Assembly (NCBI GenBank): GCA_018663625.1
Contig: JABJPX010000035.1
Coordinates: 1-64,000, forward strand
DNA: 64,000 nt
Direction of reading: 5' to 3'
Source of the DNA: Polaribacter sp.
Lineage (GTDB): Bacteria; Bacteroidota; Bacteroidia; Flavobacteriales; Flavobacteriaceae
Shown: one piece after another, positions 1 to 10,000 of the stretch
Numbering within the stretch: the first letter of the stretch is position 1
Layout of the letters: each line of letters begins with the position of its first letter
The notes under the pieces: generated by a model
Databases searched by the model: none
What the model saw: only the letters and a program-made list of their open reading frames with translations
Told to the model about the DNA's origin: nothing
Made by a program: the position numbers and the translations under genes

Positions 1-897
1 ATCGGTATTTTTTCGGTGATGTTGGTAGCAGATGCTTTTAGACCCGCTATGTTTGTAGCTCTGAGTGCCTATAGCAAAGCAGAAAATAAGACACGTTCAG
101 TCACATTAATTCGTTTGGCAATTAATTTAGGTTTTTCTTTAGGTCCGGCAATCGGAGGACTTATCATTGTAAGTGTTGGTTATCAAGGGTTGTTTTGGAT
201 TGACGGAGTAACCTGCATATTGGCAGCTGTTTTATTGCTAAATGTATTGCATCCTAAAAAAGCGAAGATTTTAGACGAAGTAAAAGTTGAAAATCCAGTT
301 TCCGTATATAAAGACAAAGCATTTTGGGTGTTTTTTGTTGCCATGTTTATTTTTGGATTTGTGTTTTTACAATACTTTTCTACCGTGCCCTTATATTACA
401 AAGATGTTCGACTATTATCAGAATTTCAGATTGGTTTACTTATGGGAAGTAGTGGTCTTTTTATTTTTATTTTTATTTTCGAAATGCCATTCATTCAATG
501 GTTAGACAAACCTAAAAATTCAAAAGTGAAACTCATTGCGCTCGGACTCTTTCTTCTAGCGATGAGTTATCTTGTTTTAAATTTGAGTGTTTGGGTTGGA
601 ATTCTGTTAGTAGGAATTTTATTAATGTCGGTTGGAGAAATGATTGCTTTTCCGTTTTCAAATTCCTTTGCAGTAGCGAGAGCTAAAAAAGGGAACCAAG
701 GAGAATATATGGCTTTGTACAGCATTTCTTTTTCATTAGCGCATATTTTTAGTCACAATTCGGGCATGCAAATGGTTGCGAAATATGGTTTCGAATTCAC
801 TTGGAATTGTATGGTGTTATTTGCTTTGTTTGGGGTTTTTATGCTGCTGATTTTGCTTAAAGTTTTAAAAAAAGAGCAACTAAGTCAATCAAAATAA
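1..897 (+). CDS. MFS transporter, 5'-truncated by the window edge
   Basis: C-terminal ~298 residues of a major facilitator superfamily permease; the frame is open back to base 1, so the real start lies outside the window. Several hydrophobic segments are visible, with the MFS-like stretch LGFSLGPAIGGLI near the beginning (TM5-like) followed by a break before the second six-helix half. The substrate cannot be told; family members export drugs or take up small solutes in the inner membrane. The last 13 bases overlap the convergent gene on the minus strand. Confidence 0.85.
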   Translation: MGIFSVMLVADAFRPAMFVALSAYSKAENKTRSVTLIRLAINLGFSLGPAIGGLIIVSVGYQGLFWIDGVTCILAAVLLLNVLHPKKAKILDEVKVENPVSVYKDKAFWVFFVAMFIFGFVFLQYFSTVPLYYKDVRLLSEFQIGLLMGSSGLFIFIFIFEMPFIQWLDKPKNSKVKLIALGLFLLAMSYLVLNLSVWVGILLVGILLMSVGEMIAFPFSNSFAVARAKKGNQGEYMALYSISFSLAHIFSHNSGMQMVAKYGFEFTWNCMVLFALFGVFMLLILLKVLKKEQLSQSK

Positions 898-1340
898 TCG
901 ATGTTTTTAGCCACAAAACTTAAAATTAACGACACAATATCCTCTTTACTTTTGTAAAATTCATGGTCTAAAGTATCCCATGAAACAGAGTTTAAATCGA
1001 TAAGAATCTTTTTTCTGAAGGCATGGTCTTTGGGGATTGGGATTTCGCCGAATTCTTTAAAAGCATTGTAAATTAAGGTGGCTGTTTTATTGGCGCCAAT
1101 TGCTTCATAGGCGGCTAATATTTCATGAGAAAACTGCCCCGAAGAATTCCAGAAGAATTCTTCGAAACCGCCATTTGTGGTATGATTCTCAAAAACATCA
1201 ATATAAATAAACGTTTTCTCGTAGTCGTTTAGACCTGAGAATTCATCTCTTTCAGGAATTTTCTTTCCAATAATTTCGCCAATTCTGACGACTTTTTCAA
1301 GATCACTATTTAGTAACAGTGCAATTTCTGTAGAAGTCAT
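885..1340 (-). CDS. DMP19-like protein (DUF4375 family)
   Basis: A 151-residue soluble protein with no signal peptide. The central motif NGGFEEFFWNSSG followed by an IGA...A helix is typical of the DMP19/DUF4375 family, whose members are small all-helical proteins; Neisseria DMP19 mimics DNA, but most relatives have no assigned role. The start ATG at 1340 is the only sensible one. It overlaps the MFS gene tail by 13 bp in convergent orientation and lies 4 bp downstream of the CocE-like hydrolase stop, so it is probably co-transcribed with that gene. The family assignment rests on motif recognition only. Confidence 0.7.
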   Translation of the reverse strand: MTSTEIALLLNSDLEKVVRIGEIIGKKIPERDEFSGLNDYEKTFIYIDVFENHTTNGGFEEFFWNSSGQFSHEILAAYEAIGANKTATLIYNAFKEFGEIPIPKDHAFRKKILIDLNSVSWDTLDHEFYKSKEDIVSLILSFVAKNIDYFD

Positions 1341-1344
1341 TTTT

Positions 1345-3246
1345 TTAATTTTTCAACACAGAAAATTCAATACTCGAATCCGTGAAAACAATATGTGTTT
1401 GGGTTTTAAAATCCTCTTCCGATGCTTTAAAGATATTGTCTACATAGGTTTGCGGATTCAAATCAATTAAAGGAAACCAAGTACTCTGCACCTGAACCTG
1501 CAATTTATGTCCTTTTTTGAAGGTATGAAATACATCTTGCAATTGAATGTTTACGTCCGTCTTTTTGTTGGCTACAAACGGTTCTGGATTCTCGAAACTA
1601 TTTCTAAAACGGCCACGCAATACTTCACTTCGAACCATTAAATGATAATTGCTCATTTTTAAATGGTTCTGTAAGTCTTTGTTATTCTCTTCTGTGTCTG
1701 TTGGATGCACATCAATTACCTTTACAATCCAATCGGCAGCTGTACCTGTGGTGGCTACTTTTAATTTTGCTAAAATATCGCCCGCTAGGGTAAGATCTTC
1801 CGTTAAAATTTCTGTTTCAAAAACCAAAACATCCGGTCTTCGTCCCGCAAATCTTTGGTCATCCGTCATGTATTTTCTTGGTGTGAAAACCGTTTTAATA
1901 TCTTCAGAATAGGGAACAGGATTTTTAATGTCACTAATGAATTGTATTTCGTTTGTTGTTTCTTTTGCTGAAGTTAAGGTTTGATTTTCGGATAAAAACC
2001 AGTCTTCTTTTACTACATTGTTAGGTGGCCAAGCATCATAACTTTTCCATTCTTTTTTTCCAGAATCAAAAACGTATGCTTCCGGCAAACCGCTCTTTTG
2101 ATCTCCTTTTCCTTTTAAGAAGTGATTGAAGAAATTGGTTTCGATTTCCTTTTGAAATTTCAACGAAATAGAATCGCCAAAATAATAATTACCTACCGTA
2201 TTTTTTACGACATCTTTTGCCCATTTTCCATGATCCCAAGGGCCAAAAACTAGCGTGTTATAATTGTCAACCCCATTTTTTTCGATGGCTTTATAGGTTT
2301 CTAAGGGACCGTACAAATCTTCAGCATCAAACCAACCACCAACAATCATTGTCGCAACAGAAGCGGGTACTTTGTCTAAATGTTGAATGATTCCTTTGCT
2401 TTGCCATACAGAATCATAATTTGGATGTTCTGTAATTTCCTTCCAGAAAAAATCATCTATTGTTGCTTTCGTGGAAGCAGTTTGGACATCTAATTTTTCA
2501 TATTGAAAATATTCATTTAGGTTTTTCAAAGGTCCTTTATCAAGAAAAAATTGATATTGATCATTTGAATTCATTTCAGGGAAAGAATACCACGCTTTAT
2601 CAGTTGGGGTATCTTTATAAGTTCCAAACAACGAAATGGCTTTGAAATAGCTCAATAAAAAAGCACCATTGTGATGGAAGTCATCAAAGAAAAAATCACC
2701 AATACATGCTTGAGGAGAAGCCGCTTTCAAGGCAGGATGTGCATCAATTGTAGAAACGGTTGCATAGTGTCCAGGATATGAAATCCCCCAAGTACCCACG
2801 TTTCCATTATTGTTTTCAATATTTTTCACCAACCAATCAATCGTGTCATAGGTATCAGAAGCCTCATCCGATTCGTTTTCTTTTTTATTTGGAAGATAGG
2901 CGCGCATGTTGTCGTATACCCCTTCACTCATCCAACGTCCACGAACATCCTGGTAAACCACAATGTTTCCCTCTTTCATTAGATGTACATTCGGACTAAT
3001 TTTTGTTTTCATCTTTCCTGTTCCATAAGGACCAGCGCTATAAGGCGTTCGTTGCAATAAAATAGGATATGCTTTGGAAGTATCTTTCGGAGAATAAATA
3101 GTCGTGTGCAGTTTTATACCGTCTCGCATCGCAATCGTTACCTCTTGTTTGTTGTAATGATTTACCACATATGTGTCTTCAGTATTAGTATTACAAGATA
3201 TCAAAAGAATAATACTGAAAAGGGTAAGGAAGAAATTTTTTTTCAT
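1345..3246 (-). CDS. CocE/NonD-type alpha/beta hydrolase, lipoprotein
   Basis: Serine hydrolase of the cocaine esterase / X-Pro dipeptidyl-peptidase (S15) type, 633 residues. The N-terminus is a lipoprotein signal with lipobox LLISC (Cys18), so it is probably anchored in an envelope membrane. The catalytic triad is visible: Ser156 in GISYPG, Asp307 in GGWFD and His339 in GPWDHG. After about residue 400 comes the jelly-roll C-terminal domain of this family (PEAYVFDSGKKEW onward). Family members cleave esters, amides or acyl-peptide bonds; the true substrate is unknown. A TTG-initiated extension of 12 codons upstream is possible, but it would bury the signal peptide, so ATG 3246 is chosen. Confidence 0.85.
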   Translation of the reverse strand: MKKNFFLTLFSIILLISCNTNTEDTYVVNHYNKQEVTIAMRDGIKLHTTIYSPKDTSKAYPILLQRTPYSAGPYGTGKMKTKISPNVHLMKEGNIVVYQDVRGRWMSEGVYDNMRAYLPNKKENESDEASDTYDTIDWLVKNIENNNGNVGTWGISYPGHYATVSTIDAHPALKAASPQACIGDFFFDDFHHNGAFLLSYFKAISLFGTYKDTPTDKAWYSFPEMNSNDQYQFFLDKGPLKNLNEYFQYEKLDVQTASTKATIDDFFWKEITEHPNYDSVWQSKGIIQHLDKVPASVATMIVGGWFDAEDLYGPLETYKAIEKNGVDNYNTLVFGPWDHGKWAKDVVKNTVGNYYFGDSISLKFQKEIETNFFNHFLKGKGDQKSGLPEAYVFDSGKKEWKSYDAWPPNNVVKEDWFLSENQTLTSAKETTNEIQFISDIKNPVPYSEDIKTVFTPRKYMTDDQRFAGRRPDVLVFETEILTEDLTLAGDILAKLKVATTGTAADWIVKVIDVHPTDTEENNKDLQNHLKMSNYHLMVRSEVLRGRFRNSFENPEPFVANKKTDVNIQLQDVFHTFKKGHKLQVQVQSTWFPLIDLNPQTYVDNIFKASEEDFKTQTHIVFTDSSIEFSVLKN

Positions 3247-3448
3247 GTTGGGACGTTTTATTTTGCTAAAATTACAAAACAAAAAAGAGTTACTAAAAAA
3301 AAGGTGGGTTTAAATAATTTTAGAATTTCCTTCTCTTTTTTAGGACTTTTTTAAAAAATATAGGGGACTCTATTTCAATCTATAACGCATGACTATTTTA
3401 TTCTTCATAAAAAGTAAATAAACAGTTTAAACTTGTTTAATTTCTCCC

Positions 3449-3456
3449 TATTTTTG
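3449..3456 (+). promoter_or_regulatory. Bacteroidota -7 promoter box for ygiQ
   Basis: TATTTTTG fits the Bacteroidota -7 consensus TAnnTTTG and ends 5 bases before the ygiQ ATG. With the usual start 4-7 bases after the box, transcription would begin at or next to the ATG, giving a nearly leaderless mRNA. The -33 region is only TTT (3426-3428), 20 bases upstream of the box. Confidence 0.5.
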
Positions 3457-3461
3457 CAAAT

Positions 3462-5426
3462 ATGGAACAAACAAAGAAATTACAACTAACCGATTGGTTA
3501 CCAACAACAAATAAAGAAGTAAAGCTTCGTGGTTGGACAGAATTGGATGTAATTCTCTTTAGTGGAGATGCCTATGTAGATCACCCTTCTTTTGGGCCTG
3601 CTGTTATTGGGCGTATCCTAGAAAGTTATGGTTTGCGTGTTGCGATTGTACCACAGCCTAGTGTGAATGATAATTTGCAAGATTTTGAAAAATTAGGAAA
3701 ACCCCGTTTGTTTTTTGGTGCTACTGGTGGATGTATGGATCCAATGGTGAGTAATTATACTGCAAGTAAAAAACGAAGAGACAAAGATGCCTATACACCC
3801 AATGGTGACAAAGGGTTTCGTCCAGATTATGCAACCTCTGTATATTCCAAAATATTAAAAGAAAAATTCCCAGATGTTCCAGTTTTAATTGGAGGAATTG
3901 AAGCGTCTTTAAGACGTGTAACACATTACGACTATTGGTCAGACAAACTATTACCAACCATTTTAGAAACTTCCAAAGCAGACATGCTGGTTTATGGAAT
4001 GGGCGAACAACCATTGCGTGAAATTGTTTCACTGCTTCAAAAAGGCGTGCCTTTTTCAAGTTTAAAAAACATCAAGCAAACTGCTGTATTAATCAACCAG
4101 AACGAAGAGAAAATTCCCGTTGTAAATGATTGGGAAGATGTGACTATCAATTCGCACGCAGCTTGTTTGGCAGATAAAAAGACTTTCGCCTCTAACTTTA
4201 AAGTGATAGAACAAGAATCCAATAAATTAAAAGCACGCCGAATTTTACAAGAAGTGGAAGGAAGAACCTTGGTGATTAATCCACCTTTTCCAACCATGAC
4301 AGAGAAGGAAATTGATGGTTCTTTCGATTTGCCTTTTACGCGTTTGCCACACCCGAAATACAACAAACGAGGACCGATACCGGCCTTTGAAATGATCAAA
4401 TTTTCAATAAATATTCACCGAGGGTGTTTTGGTGGGTGTAGCTTTTGTACTATTTCTGCACACCAAGGAAAGTTTATTGCTAGTAGAAGTCAAGAATCGG
4501 TATTGAAAGAAGTAGATAAAGTAGCAAATATGCCGGATTTTAAAGGCTATTTGTCAGATATTGGAGGCCCTTCGGCAAACATGTATCAGATGAAAGGGAA
4601 AGTACAATCTATTTGTGATAAATGTGTCGCACCGAGTTGTATTTCTCCAGTAATTTGTTCCAATTTAGATACCTCACACAAACCATTAACCGACTTGTAT
4701 CAAGCAGTAGACAAGCATCCAAAGATTAAAAAATCGTTTATTGGAAGTGGAATTCGCCATGATATGTTGGTGCCAGAATTCAATAAAAATGCAGATCCAA
4801 AAGAGTTGGATGCCTATACAGAAGAGGTAATGACCAAACACGTTTCAGGACGTTTAAAAGTAGCCCCAGAACACACATCTGATCCTGTTTTAAAGTTGAT
4901 GCGAAAGCCTTCGTTTACCTATTTTCATAAGTTTAAAGAGCGTTTCGATAAAATCAACATTAAGAAAAAATTAAACTTACAATTGATTCCTTATTTTATT
5001 TCTAGCCATCCGGCAAGTGAAGTAGAGGACATGGCCAATTTAGCGGCAGAAACCAAAGATATGGGCTTTCAGTTAGAACAAGTGCAAGGTTTTACACCGA
5101 CGCCAATGACAGTAGCCACGGTTATTTATTATTCAGGTTACCATCCCTATACTTTAAAACCTACAAAAACACCGAAAACAAAAAAGGAGAAAGAAGATCA
5201 GCACAAGTTTTTCTTTTGGTACAAGAAAGAAAACAAAGATTGGATTAAAAAAACGTTGAACAAAGTAGGAAGGCAAGATTTGTTACAACGCTTATTGCCC
5301 GAAAACAATTCTTGGAAAAAGAACAAACAGGCAAAACAAGCAAAAAATACCTTTGATGATGCCGTACCGGTTCCTTTCAACAAACGTAAAAAGAAAGTAA
5401 GCAGAGCACCCAAGCGAAGACGATAG
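3462..5426 (+). CDS. YgiQ family radical SAM protein
   Basis: A 654-residue protein of the YgiQ (UPF0313) radical SAM family. The cluster motif CFGGCSFC (Cys322, Cys326, Cys329) would hold the 4Fe-4S cluster that cleaves S-adenosylmethionine. The N-terminal part (FSGDAYVDHPSFGPAVIGR) is the typical YgiQ start, and a second Cys group follows in the middle (CDKCVAPSC). The last ~60 residues are very rich in Lys/Arg and probably bind nucleic acid or are disordered. No reaction is established for the family. It stands alone in a divergent setting with its own promoter. Confidence 0.9.
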   Translation: MEQTKKLQLTDWLPTTNKEVKLRGWTELDVILFSGDAYVDHPSFGPAVIGRILESYGLRVAIVPQPSVNDNLQDFEKLGKPRLFFGATGGCMDPMVSNYTASKKRRDKDAYTPNGDKGFRPDYATSVYSKILKEKFPDVPVLIGGIEASLRRVTHYDYWSDKLLPTILETSKADMLVYGMGEQPLREIVSLLQKGVPFSSLKNIKQTAVLINQNEEKIPVVNDWEDVTINSHAACLADKKTFASNFKVIEQESNKLKARRILQEVEGRTLVINPPFPTMTEKEIDGSFDLPFTRLPHPKYNKRGPIPAFEMIKFSINIHRGCFGGCSFCTISAHQGKFIASRSQESVLKEVDKVANMPDFKGYLSDIGGPSANMYQMKGKVQSICDKCVAPSCISPVICSNLDTSHKPLTDLYQAVDKHPKIKKSFIGSGIRHDMLVPEFNKNADPKELDAYTEEVMTKHVSGRLKVAPEHTSDPVLKLMRKPSFTYFHKFKERFDKINIKKKLNLQLIPYFISSHPASEVEDMANLAAETKDMGFQLEQVQGFTPTPMTVATVIYYSGYHPYTLKPTKTPKTKKEKEDQHKFFFWYKKENKDWIKKTLNKVGRQDLLQRLLPENNSWKKNKQAKQAKNTFDDAVPVPFNKRKKKVSRAPKRRR

Positions 5427-5450
5427 GTTTCTTTGTTTAATAAAAATTAT

Positions 5451-5990
5451 TTATCGACAAAACTTACAATCTTTTTTATCTTGAATTTCGCCAACTAAAT
5501 TTCCGTCTTTATTCATTTCAAACCCGCAACAATCCATAAAACCTTGGGCAATTAGCTTTCGAGCGCGCTGAATTTGTGACTTTGTCGTTGCTAAATTTTG
5601 CTCCAACTGATTTGCGATTTCTTGTTGTTTTAATCCTTTAATGTCAGATAGAAATAAAGGATCTCTATATTTTTTTGGTAAGTTTTTTAAAAGACCCTGC
5701 AAGCAATCTTCTTCGGTCTGGATTTTTTCTTGAATTTCTATTTCTGATTCAAAATTGGCAATTTCAATAGTTTTATTATTGGATTTCCAGTGATCTAATA
5801 TCACATTTCTAGCGACTGTAAAACACCAAGATTTTAATTTTTTGATATCTTTAAGAGTGTGTAGTTTGGTGTGAATTCTTATAAAGGTATCCTGTAAAAT
5901 ATCATCAGCAATTGTTTTATTTTTTACTTTGCTGATGATAAATCGTTTAAGATCTGCGTGATAATTTGCCCAAACTTGTTTTGTTGTCAT
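5451..5990 (-). CDS. sigZ: RNA polymerase sigma factor, SigZ type (ECF)
   Basis: A 179-residue sigma-70 family factor with region 2 (ADDILQDTFIRIHTKL) and region 4 (LSDIKGLKQQEIANQLEQNLATTKSQIQRARK). The C-terminus carries a cysteine-containing tail, DCC...DKKDCKFCR, as in the SigZ subfamily, where it may bind metal or sense redox state. The ORF is open to a TTG at 6020, but ATG 5990 matches the family start and length. No anti-sigma gene follows. It lies 38 bp downstream of a 35-codon cysteine-rich ORF, and the two probably form one operon. The symbol is by family resemblance. Confidence 0.8.
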   Translation of the reverse strand: MTTKQVWANYHADLKRFIISKVKNKTIADDILQDTFIRIHTKLHTLKDIKKLKSWCFTVARNVILDHWKSNNKTIEIANFESEIEIQEKIQTEEDCLQGLLKNLPKKYRDPLFLSDIKGLKQQEIANQLEQNLATTKSQIQRARKLIAQGFMDCCGFEMNKDGNLVGEIQDKKDCKFCR

Positions 5991-6028
5991 TTTTTTATCA
6001 ACTTCTTTAAGAGTATTCAAATTTCATT

Positions 6029-6136
6029 TTAACAATTACATGATGAGCAAGAACAATTTGTACATGTGCAATTTTTACATTCATTATTCACACATGCTTC
6101 ACAGGTGCAAGTGCATTGATTTTTATGATTTTTCAT
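6029..6136 (-). CDS. 35-residue cysteine-rich peptide, metallothionein-like
   Basis: Small ORF with ATG at 6136 and TAA at 6029-6031. Eleven of 35 residues are Cys (positions 8, 10, 12, 15, 20, 23, 25, 28, 30, 33, 35), arranged as repeated CxC and CxxC units. The rest is Lys, Asn, Thr and Ser, with no hydrophobic core. This composition is what a metallothionein or other soft-metal-binding peptide has; I infer binding of Cu, Zn, Cd or Hg in the cytoplasm. It lies 38 bp upstream of sigZ on the same strand, which suggests a shared transcript. It is not a recognised named family here. The ordered Cys spacing argues against chance. Confidence 0.65.
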   Translation of the reverse strand: MKNHKNQCTCTCEACVNNECKNCTCTNCSCSSCNC

Positions 6137-6280
6137 AATTATTGATTTTCAAGTTCATTGAATAGACATAAAAGGTAAGAAAAAGATGCAAATGCATGTA
6201 AAAAACTTCTTTTCTAATCCTCATTTTAGGACATGATCTCAGTTTTCAATCTTAGTTTACATGAATTTTTAAAATTGTTG

Positions 6281-6288
6281 TAAGTTTG
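6281..6288 (+). promoter_or_regulatory. -7 promoter box TAAGTTTG for the 6304 lipoprotein
   Basis: TAAGTTTG fits TAnnTTTG and lies 15 bases before the ATG at 6304. A TTTA at 6256-6259, 21 bases upstream, is the only candidate -33 element. The divergent sigZ operon starts about 145 bases to the left. Confidence 0.45.
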
Positions 6289-6303
6289 AAAAAATAAATA
6301 AAT

Positions 6304-6945
6304 ATGAAAAGAAATTCCTACATATTTTTAGTAACGATACTCGTTTTTTTTAGTTTTACTTCCTGCAAGGTGTCTAAACAATACGTTACTTTCATTTCAA
6401 AGAAAGCAGAGATTGAGACCCCAGAAACAAAGAAAGTGATCCTCATTGCTACTGATGACATTAAAGTGCTTGAGTTTACCAATACCTTCCAAAAAAATTA
6501 CGAAGAAAAAGCAGCTTTTTCCAGTCAGTATTTAAATGATTTTTCCAACAAAATAAAGGCAAGCAAGGTTTTTGGAGACGTCACATACGACATTTCAAAG
6601 GAGACGTATGCTTCTTTAAATACTGCAGATGCCGATTATGTCATTCACTTTTCGAACTTCGAAATTACAAATAGATATGAATGGAGACAGTCTGGAAATA
6701 TAGCGGGAATGAACGGGATGGGGAGTATGAATACATCCTCTTCTGTTGAATATTGTGTGATCAATGTGAAGGTAGTGGTGTATGATACCAAAAGCGACAA
6801 AGAAATTTTAGATTTTATCGCCATTGGGGAAGCCTCTGTTTTCTTCTTCAATTTTACTACAACCTTAGAGAAAGCTAAGAACCGAACCATTGACCATATT
6901 ATCAATTACTTGAAAACTGAACAAACTACTTACGAAAAGTATTAA
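6304..6945 (+). CDS. Hypothetical envelope lipoprotein
   Basis: A 213-residue protein with a lipoprotein signal and lipobox FTSC (Cys21). The mature part is a mixed alpha/beta domain that begins with a conserved-looking VILIATDDIKVLEF strand and contains a Gly/Met/Ser-rich loop (GMNGMGSMNTSSS) near residue 140. I do not recognise the family with certainty. It is monocistronic between its own promoter and a strong terminator, and sits divergent from the sigZ operon. The combination suggests a periplasm-facing envelope component of unknown role. Confidence 0.75.
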   Translation: MKRNSYIFLVTILVFFSFTSCKVSKQYVTFISKKAEIETPETKKVILIATDDIKVLEFTNTFQKNYEEKAAFSSQYLNDFSNKIKASKVFGDVTYDISKETYASLNTADADYVIHFSNFEITNRYEWRQSGNIAGMNGMGSMNTSSSVEYCVINVKVVVYDTKSDKEILDFIAIGEASVFFFNFTTTLEKAKNRTIDHIINYLKTEQTTYEKY

Positions 6946-6967
6946 CTGTTATTTCATAACGTATAAG

Positions 6968-6996
6968 AAAAACCCTGCTAATGGCACGGTTTTTTT
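6968..6996 (+). terminator. Rho-independent terminator, usable on both strands
   Basis: The hairpin has outer arms AAAAACC/GGTTTTT, a single C:C mismatch, inner stem TGC/GCA and loop TAATG, followed by a run of 7 T. It lies between the convergent 6304 lipoprotein gene and icmF and can serve both. Confidence 0.7.
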
Positions 6997-7031
6997 ATTG
7001 AAAAGAATTTTTACTAAAAACAATTCATTGC

Positions 7032-10000
7032 TTACATATTTCTGCGATACTGACCGCCTACCTTAAACAAAGCTTCCGTAATTTGTCCCAAAGAACAAAT
7101 TTTTGTGGCTTCCATTAAGTTTTCAAATAAATTGTCATTTTGTATTGCTGCTTCCTGCAGTTTGGCTAATTGTGTTTTTACTTGTTGCGAATTCGCCCGA
7201 TTTAGGCGTTCTTTTGTCTGAATTTGAAATTGTTTTTCCGTTTCGGTTGCACGAATTACTTCCGCAGGTTGAATCGTTGGAGAGCCTTTTGAACTTAAGA
7301 AGGTATTCACTCCAATAATTGGAAATTCACCATTGTGTTTTAAGGTTTCATAATACAAACTTTCTTCCTGAATTTTAGAACGTTGATACATGGTTTCCAT
7401 AGCGCCTAAAACTCCGCCACGCTCTGTAATTCTATCAAATTCTAATAAGACAGCCTTTTCCACCAAATCGGTCAATTCTTCAATAATAAAAGCTCCTTGA
7501 ATTGGGTTTTCATTCTTCGTCAATCCCAATTCTTTATTAATGATCAATTGAATGGCCATGGCTCTTCGTACCGATTCCTCAGTAGGGGTTGTTATGGCCT
7601 CGTCATAGGCATTTGTATGTAAGGAATTGCAGTTGTCATTAATAGCATACAGGGCTTGCAGCGTTGTTCGAATGTCATTAAAATCAATTTCCTGTGCATG
7701 CAAAGAGCGCCCAGAAGTTTGAATGTGGTATTTTAGCATTTGAGCCCTCGCATTGGCACCGTATTTATGTTTCATGGCTTTGGCCCAAATTTTACGTGCA
7801 ACTCTACCAATTACCGAATACTCAGGATCAATTCCGTTGGAAAAGAAAAATGACAAGTTGGGGCCAAATTGATTGATGTCCATACCACGACTTAAATAAT
7901 ATTCTACATAGGTAAATCCGTTAGACAGTGTCAATGCCAATTGGGTAATAGGGTTTGCGCCCGCTTCAGCAATATGATATCCAGAAATAGAAACCGAATA
8001 AAAGTTTCGCACTTGTTTTTCAATGAAATATTCTTGTACATCTCCCATCAAACGCAATGCGAATTCAGTAGAAAAAATACAGGTATTCTGTGCTTGATCT
8101 TCTTTTAAAATATCTGCTTGTACTGTACCTCGAACTTGTGTTAAGGTTTCTTTTTTAATTTGTTGATAAATTTCTTGTGGCAAAACCAAATCACCGGTAA
8201 GCCCTAAAAGTAACAATCCTAAACCATTGTTTCCTTCTGGTAAGGAACCTTGGTAAAGAGGTCTTTCTAGTCCTTTGGAATCGTACATTGCTACAAATGC
8301 TGTCTCTACCTCTTTTTCTAACTGGTGCTCTTTGATGTATTTTTCGCAATTCTGATCAATCGCTGCATTCATAAAGAATCCTAACAACATAGGAGCTGGA
8401 CCATTTATGGTCATCGAAACAGAGGTCATGTGGTGGCTCAAATCAAAACCAGAATACAGTTTTTTAGCATCATCCAAACAGCAAATTGAAACCCCCGCAT
8501 TTCCAATTTTGCCATACACATCTGGGCGAATTCCAGGATCACTTCCATAGAGTGTTACAGAATCAAAGGCAGTAGAAAGTCTTTTAGCATCCATGCCCAA
8601 ACTCACATAATGAAAGCGTCTGTTGGTTCTTTCGGGACCTCCTTCACCGGCAAACATTCTTGTAGGATCTTCACCCATACGTTTAAAAGGATACAGTCCT
8701 GCGGTATATGGAAATTCTCCGGGAACATTTTCCTGTAAATTCCAACGTAACAAATCGCCCCAAGCTTGGTATTTTGGTAAGGCAATTTTTGGTATTTGAG
8801 AATGCGATAACGATTCGCTGTGCGTTTCGATATTGATTTCTTTATCTCGCACTTTAAACGTGTAAATAGGTTGTTTGTATTTTTGAACTTTCTCTTGCCA
8901 GTTGAGAATGACTTCCCAATTGTGGGGGTTTAAATTCAATTTTACTTTTTCAAATTGTGCAAATAAAAGTTTGATGAATTCAATGTCGTCCTGAACCGAT
9001 TCGAGCGCAAGAATTTCATCGCTATCAATTCCTGTTTTTGTTAGAAAAGACCTCGTAGGTTTGAGGGTTGATACAGTTTGGTTACTTTCGGCAATAGATA
9101 AAATTGTTTGATAGATTCCATATAGTTTTTGAGCAACTTCTACTTGTGAATTTACTTTTTTGTTATAGGCTCTGTTGCTTTCTGCAATTTCCGATAAATA
9201 ACGAACTCTTGCCGGTGGAATTACAAATATTTTTTCAGACATTTCACTGGTAATTTCAAACGAAGATTTTAAATTAGCCCCTGTTTTTTCTACCAGCTTG
9301 TCTATGGTTTTTTTATACAAGGTATTCATCCCTGGGTCGTTAAATTGCGAGGCAATGGTACCGTATACCGGAAGATCATCTTGATGTATGTGCCACAAAT
9401 TATTGTTGCGCATGTATTGTTTTTTGACATCTCTAACGGCATCTAAAGCACCTCGTTTGTCAAACTTATTAATGGCAACTAAATCTGCAAAATCCAGCAT
9501 GTCAATTTTTTCTAACTGCGTTGCAGCACCAAATTCAGGAGTCATTACATATAAAGAAGTATCTGAATGTTCAATGATCTCAGTATCTGATTGCCCTATA
9601 CCCGATGTTTCCAAAACAATCAAGTCAAATTCGGCTGCTTTTAAAACCTGTACTGCTTCATTTACATATTTTGAAAGTGCTAAGTTTGATTGACGTGTTG
9701 CCAAGGAACGCATATAAACACGTTCATTATTAATGGCATTCATTCGTATTCGATCGCCTAAAAGCGCACCGCCTGTTTTTCTCTTTGAGGGGTCAACAGA
9801 AATAATTCCAATTGTTTTTTTAGGAAAATCAATTAAAAAACGACGCACCAATTCATCGACCAAAGAAGATTTTCCAGCGCCTCCAGTTCCTGTAATTCCA
9901 AGGACGGGTGTTTTTGAGTTTTTGTTTTTTAGGTGAATGTTTTCTAAGGTTGCTTTGGCAACTTCAGGGAAGTTTTCAGCAGCAGATATAATACGAGCAA

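Noticed and set aside
885..897. Possible regulatory meaning of the convergent 3' overlaps (13 bp here, 10 bp at 45619-45628)
   Set aside because: Short tail overlaps are common in compact genomes and nothing else points to antisense control.
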